Positions 51,080-61,200 of a stretch of 64,000 bases of DNA are shown here, one piece after another; position 1 is the first letter of the stretch; every line of letters starts with the position of its first letter. The notes under the pieces are model-generated. The model was not told the DNA's origin. It saw only the letters and a list, made by a program, of their open reading frames with translations, and did no database searches. Origin of the DNA: Aspidiotus rigidus (Eukaryota > Arthropoda > Insecta > Hemiptera > Diaspididae). The stretch lies in assembly GCA_035079385.1 (NCBI GenBank), contig JAVHKY010000029.1:9176001-9240000 (forward strand), given 5' to 3'. A program made the translations under genes and the position numbers.

Positions 51080-51490
51080 ATGATAGACATGAAAGATGAT
51101 CTTTATTTATTTGGCTTGGCTGCACCTGAATATTTTCCAAGTTTTTCTCAGTGCGGCTTTAAATTTATCCTCCTACGTTTCCGAATTAGTCATAGGCGAC
51201 TCACACACCCCATCTTCTTTCCAGGCTTTTCCCGCTCTTATGCGAACATGGTAGCTTCAACTCCCCCTTCACAGTCACCCATATTTTCGCATGCCCATCT
51301 GTATTTTCTCTCTGCCACTCCCACCAAATTTCACCGTCCATCGAAACAACTCTCACCGATGACCTCCCATCCATCCGAAACGTTATCTCTTATCTGAAAG
51401 CAATACATTACATTCAAAGTATTGATAGTCGATTCACCATCAAGCTCGTAAGAGCTTGTAAAATGAAATAAATAATAAAAAAAAAAGAAG
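51080..51490 (+). mobile_element. Possible retroelement 3' tail
   Basis: A C- and T-rich block ends in AAGCTCGTAAGAGCTT followed by AAAATGAAATAAATAATAAA and an A run at 51477-51486. This looks like the polyadenylated end of a retroposed element. No reverse transcriptase motif is present and the 5' limit is not defined. Confidence 0.35.
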
Positions 51491-52176
51491 ATGCACCAAG
51501 TTTGGTAAACGTACCTCTTGGTGGATTTATATGAGAAGAAGAGAAGCTTTTGCTGTACGGATGAAAATATGGACTTGGAGTTTCAACCTTGGGCCTATGA
51601 TGTGAATTGTAAGATGAATAACCGTGACTTATATTTGAGGTCTACCTCCTAAGGATCCAGGGCGATGGCTAAGATTTATTCTAGGATTGAAGGAGACCCC
51701 GCGAGCAGCGAACGAAGTAATTTTTGACTATAAGAACCTGTTATATGAAGATTATTAGGGAAAGGTTTCCACCGTTCGTCCGGCAAATTAGAATTCCTAG
51801 ATGGAACCCATTATTGAAATTATTTGAAAAATGAATATGGATAAAATTTATTACCAACTTCATTGTATGTTTTATTGTATGATTCTCAACCGATAAATTG
51901 TGTGACTTTCTGAAAAATGTACACAACACATATGTATTTCAAGTTCAATGTTCAGTTTTTTTCCAATCAGCTGTACTGCAATCTGCTCGCGCTCTCTCCC
52001 GAGAACAAATGTTGATGTGATATACTGCAGTGGGAAATTTTGTGAAAGAGATAACAAGACTAATGATGTGACGTTATCAAGAGGGGAGAGACAGAGACGG
52101 ATTGACAGCGTAAACATCGAAATAAAATCGTAGAACTGATAAGTACGAAAGCATTTTGACAGTCCCATTCGGTACG

Positions 52177-52183
52177 TATAAAG
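52177..52183 (+). promoter_or_regulatory. Candidate TATA box of the right Cys-loop gene
   Basis: TATAAAG about 98 bases before the start codon at 52281, in a locally less AT-rich context (GGTACGTATAAAGTTGAGG). The spacing would give a short 5' UTR. This is a motif match only. Confidence 0.4.
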
Positions 52184-52280
52184 TTGAGGGGCGTTGTACG
52201 ATGGGATAAACCGGGAAACGTTTTCGTTATCATTTTCGATACTTTCAATACTTTATAATTACTTCACGTGTTCCAGAAAT

Positions 52281-55200
52281 ATGAATTTATTTAATAAAGT
52301 AATTGTCATATATTCAATATATTTACTCTTTATTGTCGGTAACTGTCCAACCAGCAAATCACTGGCACTGATACTTGGTGGTGAGTATTCAATTATGACC
52401 ATAATTTTTTTTTTTTTTTTTTTTTTTATGTGAGAATCGCCCAATACTCAGGAAGTGTGTACAGCTTAGATGTATAAAGGATGAAAACGATTTTTTATCG
52501 GTTTTAGTCCGACTTACGTCAAAGGTACTTGTTTTACCAACTTTTAAGTGCGGTATTAAGCTCGTCGACCCAGGGACCGGCAGAGGGGACAGTGAAAGAC
52601 CTGCGTCATGGAAATTATTTGGAAAGGACGTCCATCATCGTCCTCCCTGAAAGTGACTTGTAGTTTATGGACTTTAGGAAAAAATGTTCCCTTCTGAGCT
52701 TTCTACGATCGTAAATATAAACAACAAATTGCGGTTTTAAAGGGCAAGAGAGGTCGTGATCACGAATCGAAAAAAAATCGAATTCTGAACTACCTAAGTG
52801 TAGAAATACAAACAGCACAAATTGTGGTTCCGAAGGGGGCGGGCATTCTATAAACAAAGATGGTTCTTGAGGTAGATCCACGAAGTCTTCCAGTATTAAA
52901 TAAGAACACGTAGTCTCTGTCGTACGTCCTGTGTTACTCTCTTCTCAAATTAACATCATCATTACTCTTATATTATAATTTCCGTGGTTATCTTGAATGA
53001 TATTGCCAACACATTCCGACCCAGTCTCGAAACATAGAGAAGATTTTAAATGTGACTATAGCTATCCTTTACATCCACTCATAAATTGTATTCACGCTCT
53101 CACCGCCGCCTTCTATACACAAACTCCATTCCAATATTTGCACATCTTAAGATATAACATTATAATCTGCCCAAATTTCAGAAAAGTTCATACTTCTTAG
53201 TGATTGGTTCACTCTATTGACCTAAATACTGCATTTCTATTGACTACCTGGTTTCCTGCTATCTTTATTGGTTGGTTTTGTTCTTCTTCTCTCGTCCAAT
53301 GTCCAGACCAAATAATGCGCAAGAGGTAGTCTCGCTCAATGTAAACAAATGTGGAATCAGAAAAATCAAGTGGTGGTGGTGTGGTGGTGTACGTTCTTCA
53401 TGGACCCACCACCAGTTGATTTTTCGGATTCCACATCTGTTTACATTGAGCGAGAATACCTCTAGCTCCTTAGGCCAAATAATTTTTCGCTATCAAACGT
53501 GATTACATTGTTCAAGAGGCTGGCTTTATTCCCAGAGTTTTCTTCTTTTTAGTGTTTAACAAACAGTGACTTGCCATCTTCTTTCTCTTTTGACTTTTTG
53601 TGCTCCGTTTTCCTGATCTCAAACTTTCTCCCAGTCTCACCTCAATATAGATGTCCTCGCACTGCTCACAATTGAGCTTGTACACTCATTGCTGATTCTC
53701 TTCATCATGGGTAGGTTATTATGGATGCCCACATTTCCTTCATCACCTTGTTTATGTGCTTCCCTATGTATCGATCCGGAGTACTTTCTTACTGTGCCAT
53801 CATGGGTTCCCTTCTTTGTTTCCATTTTCCCAAAGACTCCTCCACCACACCTATGGTAGCCATTGGCTTCTGCTATCTACTTTACTATCTCAATTTCATA
53901 CCTCTTCTTTTCGTTGTTCTTGAGGATAGATATTGCTTGATAGCGGTAGTTCTAGATTGCCGCCAACTTGTGCCTGGGGTAGTGGTAGGAGTCATTTGGG
54001 ATGATCTGTGTGCGTCGGCTTCCTGTAGATTTTGTATTCTATCCTGTTGTTCACCAATCGGAGTATAAGGTCAAAAAAAAAATTGAATGAGGTATCTAAA
54101 CTAAGGCGGAATATGGAAGAAAACTCTCTTGAATGAAGCGGAGTTGAAGTGTTTGTCTATTCAATTTGTAGAATGTGTGTTTGTGGGCATTTCTAATGGC
54201 ATTCCAGGGAGGCAAATCTGCTTCATTCAAGTGTTATTTTACTTTTTTCGTTATAGTTTAAATATACCTCTTTCAATCTCTCTCTGCTAAGTAAAAATGG
54301 AGCGCGACTCGTGCTGCTTAGATCGAATTCAATTTATAAAAATTGTAAGGTACTTTCTTTCCAGATGATGTGCATTATTCGAGACCGTTTTATTATAAGA
54401 TATATTCTCTGGTTTGTTTCTCCCCAATGAATGCAACCACTCCTACCCAAAGGCTTCAGCAAGATTTATTTTGCGACATGAGCCAAAAAGATAAAGGAAA
54501 CCATTATTCTCGGAGTACTTTCAAGTATAACGCTAGTGAAAAAGATCCGAACGCAATTGTAAAGGTGGCTGTAAAATTTTCACCTGTATTTTTCGAAATT
54601 GTGAGTAACCAACGCAATGTTTTCAAAATTATCGGTGAAACATAACCACTACAACGTAAATAATTTAATTTTTTAATTTTTATAGGAAGAGGATAACAAA
54701 TGGTTCGATATTACCGGTATCATCCAGTTGGTAGGTTTATTATTTTTTTTTTTCGAGCTTTGCAATTTTTCTAGAGAGTCATCTGCTCGCGGTGTTTTTG
54801 AGTGTTACAATTGACGTAGTAATAAGAGTAGTGGGAAGGAGCAGATGGAGAAAATCGAGTATTCTACTTCAGATCTAATCTAAAAGGCGAAGGTTATGGA
54901 AGGAGTTCGGAGAATCTGGAAAACAGGACATTAGAAAAAGTTTTATAGTGTGAATGACAATAATTATATTGAGGCAGGAAATAGGACTCATAAAAGAAGG
55001 ATGAGGATGTGGCTGATTTTGACTCAAGAGGGAATCACGTACCTTCTCTCGGTAGATTTTTTTTTTCCCCTATTTCAAAATTACAATCAATCGGTCGATT
55101 ATAAGTAATTTGCATGTTATAATATGACGGTTGAAGGATACACGTCCCATTGGAGCTGTACCTATTAATAGTAGGTAACTAATTATGTAATTACATAGTT

Positions 55201-58200
55201 GTGTTGAATATCAGTTTAGTTTACTACTAGGTACTATTATTATTATTATTATCAATATTATACATCAAATAATTTTAGTCGGAGTATTCGGTTGATGTTG
55301 TCTAAGAGTTGGATTGCAATATTGTTGCTATCTATGGCTGTGTAATCTTCTCTCGTATGTAGTTTGCACTTTGTTTCTGATATTCTTCCTTTACCTGTAT
55401 TTCATTGTTGTTATGGTACCATCCTGCTTTTACTATCGTCCGCAGGCATTTGTTCTGGAAGCGCATGGATGACTTCCATGTTGCTGATGGCTGCTGTTCC
55501 CCATAGCTCTAGGCAGTATAGGTCCAGGTGGGCATGAGTATCATTTTGTATACTAACATTTTGTTGTGTAAGGACAGTGGCGATCTTCGTCGTCCAATTA
55601 GCCAGTTTTGATTCCGGTATTTGATGTTCAGTTCCTTTCTTTTCGTTTTTATATGTTCTCTCCATGTAAGACGCCGATCCAGATAGGCACCCAAATATTT
55701 CACGCTGTCTCTTTCTACAACTACGTGTATTTTGTTGTTCAAAATGACCGGTGGGCAGTTTCCTCTTCTTAATGTAAAGGTAATATGGCTACTTTTACCT
55801 ACATTAGCCTTTGTGCGCCATTTAGATAGCCATTTCTCTGTTTTGATTAGCTCAGCTTATAATTTAGTTGATGCTTGGAGATGATTTGCGCTTGTCGCTA
55901 GTATCGCGGTATCATCAGCATAAGTTGCTGTTGTAATATCATTATCTGATTGCGGAATATCTGAATATATATTGTATAGTGTTGGCCCGAGAACGCTGCC
56001 TTGTGGGACTCCGGCTTCTATCTTTTTGATGTTGGAAAATTCCTCTTCATATTTCACATACGTGACACGGTCTTCTAGATAAGATCTTAAGAGCAGATAG
56101 AATGAATTTGGAAGCAATTTCTTGATTTTGTATGGAAGGCCCTGGTGCCATACTTTGTCAAAAGCTGCTTCAATGTCCAAGAATGCGGCAGAGATGTATT
56201 GTTTCTTCTCTAAACCATATCATGTATCTTCTCAACAATCCTGTACACTTGTTCCACAGTTGCATGCTTCTCCCTGAATCCAAACTGGTGGTTGGGTATA
56301 GTGTTGTTGTTGTTTGCAGTCAGTACAGGAAGAAGTCTTCTTAGTATTATTTTTTCAAAGACTTTGCTCATATTTGGGGGGGGGGGAGGTTAATGGGTCT
56401 ATATGATTTCACTTGGTTTAGGGATTTTCCAGGCTTCAAAATCATGACGACCTGCGACACTTTCCACAGCCTTGGAGTATACGTTGTCCATATTATACCA
56501 TTGAACAGTGATGTTAGGAAGACCAGACCTTTTCTGGGGAGTTCTTTTAAAACCTCAGCTGTTACGAGGTCATAACCTGGTGCTTTTCTGACTTTTAGTT
56601 TGGTAATTATTTCTTTTACTTCAGCTGGAGATGTAGGTTTCAGGGGTAGACACATTTGCAACAGAGCTTCCAGTTCATTGGTGATTTCATCATCTTGGTT
56701 CTCATCATGTGGTCGGTAGACTGTTGCTAAGTGTTCTACATATAATTCTGCTTTTTCCTGGTCCGATCTTGCCCAAGAGTTGTTAGGTTTCCAAAATGGT
56801 AGTATTGGTAAGAATGGTCTGTTTAGGTTTTTAGTTGCTTTCCAGAGTGAATAATCATTTTTACTTGTAAACGATAGACTTTCCAGATGGGACTGGAAGG
56901 TGTCATTCTTAATTTTTGATAGTTCTTCTTTGAGTTCCTTTGCAGCTTTGTTTAACCTACTCTTATCTTCTGGATTGTGTGTGCGCTGCCATTTTCTTCT
57001 CAATTTACATTTCTGTGCTATCTTCTTTTTTATTTTTGCTGGATAGTTCTCTGTTCTTTCCATCCTTGGTACCTCTGGTGTTGATTTCCATACTGTTTTC
57101 TATAACATGGTTGTAATACAGTCTGCAGCGTCGTCAATATCATATGGAGTTTTTAATGGTATTCTTAGGTTTAGGTTACCTTCCAGCCATTTTTGAAACC
57201 AATTGGTGTTCTTGTTGTATAATGATGATTTTTTGGTTTTCTCGATCATGGTGGTACTGTAGGTGGCTATGATTGTAGAGTGTGATCCACTTTTGTCTAG
57301 ACATTCCTTCATGTCTAAATATACATTTGTAATGCCTTTATATACTACAAAATCCAGCAAATCTGGTAGTTTCTCTATATCTGATAGCCAGTGTGTTGGT
57401 CTGCCTGTGGTTAGCACTTGGTAGTGTAGAGTATCAATGACTTTTTCCTGTACCCTTCCTCTTGGGCTGACTAGCCGCGATCCTCACCATAGATGCTTGG
57501 CATTCCAGTCACCGCCTACTGTGCATCTCCTCCCTTGGTTCCTAAGGAATTGGTTTAAGGTTAATTCATCTAGTCTCTGCGATGGTGGACAGTACAGTGC
57601 TGCTACTGCGACGTTACCACTGATTGTTTTGACTGTGATAGCGGTTGCTTGTATTGCATGTGTTTGAAAATTTTCTAGTTCATGATGTTTAATGGTGTTC
57701 TTGATCAGCACTGCACTACCTCCACGGGCGACGTTATCTGGATAAAGGGTATGGTACATCTTAAAGCCATTCATTGTAAATTTGCTGTTGCTGGTAAGGG
57801 GCGTTTCAGAGAGTAGTAGAATATCTAGATTATTGTTTTTCAGTAATATTTGTTTCTTGCCTGTGTGAGATCAGGCCGTTTGTATTCCATATTCCAATAC
57901 TCAAGGAGTTCATGAGAGTAACTTGTTTAAATTACTGTGGTGAGAAGGTTCATCAATGTCCCCATTTGCTGGATTAGGTTGTCTATTTTGTCTTCAAGGC
58001 CGCTTCCACTGGGCCGCGATTTTTTATGGTTGGCTGATTGTGTAACCACTTGTGAGTAATTTCTTCCGGCTGCAATTTCATTGGCTGATGGAGGTATAGC
58101 TTGCAGTGCAGGTTCTTGATTCTGAGGCTTTATAGGTCTATAGTTGATGTATTTATTTTGGTAGCGTCGGTTCTGTATCTCCGGCCGGATTCTACATCCT

Positions 58201-61200
58201 CTTTAGTTAGTTGGGTGGTTTTCTAGGCACAGTGCACATGTTGCAGGTATGTCTTTTGTTTTAGTACAATCCGTAGTCAGATGTCCTTGACCACATTTGA
58301 CGCATCTGGGTGGGTGTGAGCAATATTTTGGGTGTCCAAACTTTTGACATCAGTGGCATTGAACCAACATTTGTTCACCAGGTTGGCTCCTGATAGGTTC
58401 AAATGTTACTCTCACATTATTAAGATATCTTATATTGAAGATTTCTTTATTATTTTCTTGTAGTTGAAGATTGACAAAGTACATTGGTAGTTGGTTTCCG
58501 GATTTTTTGTTTTTCATACAGGTTAGTGTTTTTACATTGTGACCTTTAGTTTTGAGTTCATCTATCAGTCCTTTATCGTTTATGTCCATGGGTATATACC
58601 TTCAAGGATCACCCTGCAGTTTTTGTCTTCTTTAGTCGGGAATGTGCGGTGTATCAGCTTAGCTTCACGTATGGTATTCCATACTTTTTTATACAATCCA
58701 ATTTGGTTAACATAAATTATTATTTGCTTTCCTCTAACTACTTTGTATATGTATAGTCATTTTTTTCTATTACTGACTCAATCAGCAGGTTTCCCATTTC
58801 TTCCTAATTTTCTATACTGTATATGAAAATTGGTGATGGTTTTTCTACTTTATTTGTCTTCTCACGGGTAGATCCATTACACTACTGAACAGCTATCCTG
58901 TTACAAAGATTCTATTAGGTACGTGATTCTACGTTACTTTTAAACGCTGAACACGAATCCGTTGTCCGTTTTTTGCTAGCACGTCACAATTTTTAGTAAT
59001 CACGATAAATATTCACGTAATCATAACAAATATTCTCGTCTACTTGCCGAGCGTTGTCGCGGAACGTAACAAACGTCTTCGATAGCGATGCTGCTATCGT
59101 CGATGTGTTTCGCGACGACGCGCGGCAAGTAAACGAGAACTTTGATCGTAATTACTAAAAATTGTGACGTGCTAGCAAAAAACGGACAAAGGATTCGTGT
59201 TCAGCGTTGAAAAGTATCTAAGAATCATGTAATAGAACTTTTGTAACAGGATAGCTGTTCAGTAGTGTTATCTTTCTGTTGAGACTTTGTGTTTAATAGG
59301 TCGTATTGGTTTCTAATGCTGATAGGAGATACAATTTGGTCTGTTTTTCTCTTTTTCGTGACGAATTGTCGGTACCTGCTGCCATTGTGGTGCATACTCC
59401 GTTATCTTCTTTTGATGCAGAGATATATTATTTGAGCTTGAACTCATATTATGACGATGCTTGATGATATCATTCTTCGCATTACTGGGCGTGTTTACAT
59501 TTTGTTGTTTCGCTGGCGCTGTCATTATAACGATGGTGTGTAGGTTGTCTTTACTAAACACAATTGCACTGAATCGCCCTTATTATCGGGTAAGATAAGT
59601 TCAAACACGATTGCACGTATAGACTATGCGACTATTCACGGGGAAAACACAAACACGTCTTTATCGGACAATGATTTATACAGAACTCTCTCTCGGTAGA
59701 TGAAAGTTTTTCTTTGAGGTGGACTAAGAAACGGGATATTTTATAAATAAATTATAAAAGTTTGTCATTCAACTGATTATTCGATAGGTCATATCAGGAA
59801 ATAAGGAGCAACGATTCCCTCTGTTGTTGACATATTCTTAGGTGTTTGAGCCGAAATTATAGCTCGATCGAATTTGTATTGACATTTGAACCCGTACCTA
59901 TTTTCTGAATTTGTATCCCTGTGTCTGCGCACCTCCTCCAGGCCAGTTCACTAAACTAGCAAAGAAAGCAGAAGACAGCAAAAGACGAAACTGTAGCCAC
60001 GATGACCCTATACTTTTTGGATTTGCGTCCTTGCGTCCGAGTACCAAAAGGCTAATTTGATATACTAGTATAAGAAGACCTCCGCCAAAATGGTGAAAAA
60101 TATAACGTCAAGACTTGGTAAACTTTCTACCTTTGCAACACTCTTATATTTAGGAGGGGAGGTTAGTTTTAGTCCTTTTTCTTCTTCTTCAACCTATAAA
60201 TACTCTCTGAGTATAGGACGTCCAGGCGTCCGGACGCTCCCTTTAGGCTAGCTTGCTTTGCTAACAGAAGAAGAAGGAAACAGTGGATCAAAACAAGCCA
60301 GAGGGCGGGGGCGACAACATGATCCGATTTAGAAAAATTTTGACCAAAAGGTTTGAAGAAAATTTTGAATATATAGGCCCGAAAAATTTAACTAGTCAAG
60401 GTTTCAACAAATCTCACCTTATAAAATGGGTTAGTAATGTATAATTAACGAAGGTAGGTTTAGGCAAATAAATTTTCCAGCACTTACTCGAATTTTCATA
60501 ATCCAAATTATTGAATCATATTCTTATTCAGCAATGGATGAGTAATTATCTAAAATGGAACCCTAGTGACTATGAATCAGTGACTGAATTTAAAGTTCCT
60601 TCCGATAGCGGTGTCTGGTTTCCGAGTGTTTTTAAACTCAATAATGCGTGAGTATGGCGTATCCTGCAGACACAAAACGTGGATGGAAATTAAAGTATCA
60701 GTCTGATTACAGAGATGATTATGATGATCGATTCTTGATCCAGAGAGGAGATAGACACGATCTTGGAGAAATTACAATACGATCGAACGGTTCTATAAGT
60801 ATGGGCTGTGCTGTTAAGGTATACGCTTATTGCGAAAGTGATCCAGAAGCTTGGCCTTTTGAAGAGTGGACCTGCGAGTTTAATTTAGCTAATTCACCGG
60901 ATAAAACGGTGATCCTAAAGTCGTTCCATCCGCAAGTTAATATCGTAAGTGTTTCAGCAAAGTGTAATACGTTATAACATCCTGTATTTCACCCCCCTGC
61001 TCAGCTATCCAAATTGATATGATATCATTCGAGTTTGGACTCAAAGGGTGCGACCCTAGCGAATTCTAGTGAGATGTAGGTACTTCAAGTAAGATGAAGG
61101 ATCTCTGGACACGGTTCCGTGTATCTCTAATGCATCATTTTAATGATCAAAATTTTCTTATTCATTACATGAAGCGCAGCAAACATCAAAAAAAATATGC

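Larger units (their letters stand above)
48663..52176. other. Repeat-filled spacer between the divergent Cys-loop genes
   Basis: The 3.6-kb interval upstream of both receptor genes. It contains the satellite copy B (49430-49810), a 10-bp stem-loop (50105-50136), two degenerate tandem arrays (50270-50560 and 50675-51020) and a retroelement-like A-rich tail near 51487. No protein gene is recognised. Confidence 0.55.

Noticed and set aside
60648..60669. A 22-base intron in the right receptor (GTGAGT to CTGCAG)
   Set aside because: Far below the size that insect spliceosomes handle. The 65-base intron ending at 60712 has a better acceptor and matches the intron phase of the paralogue.
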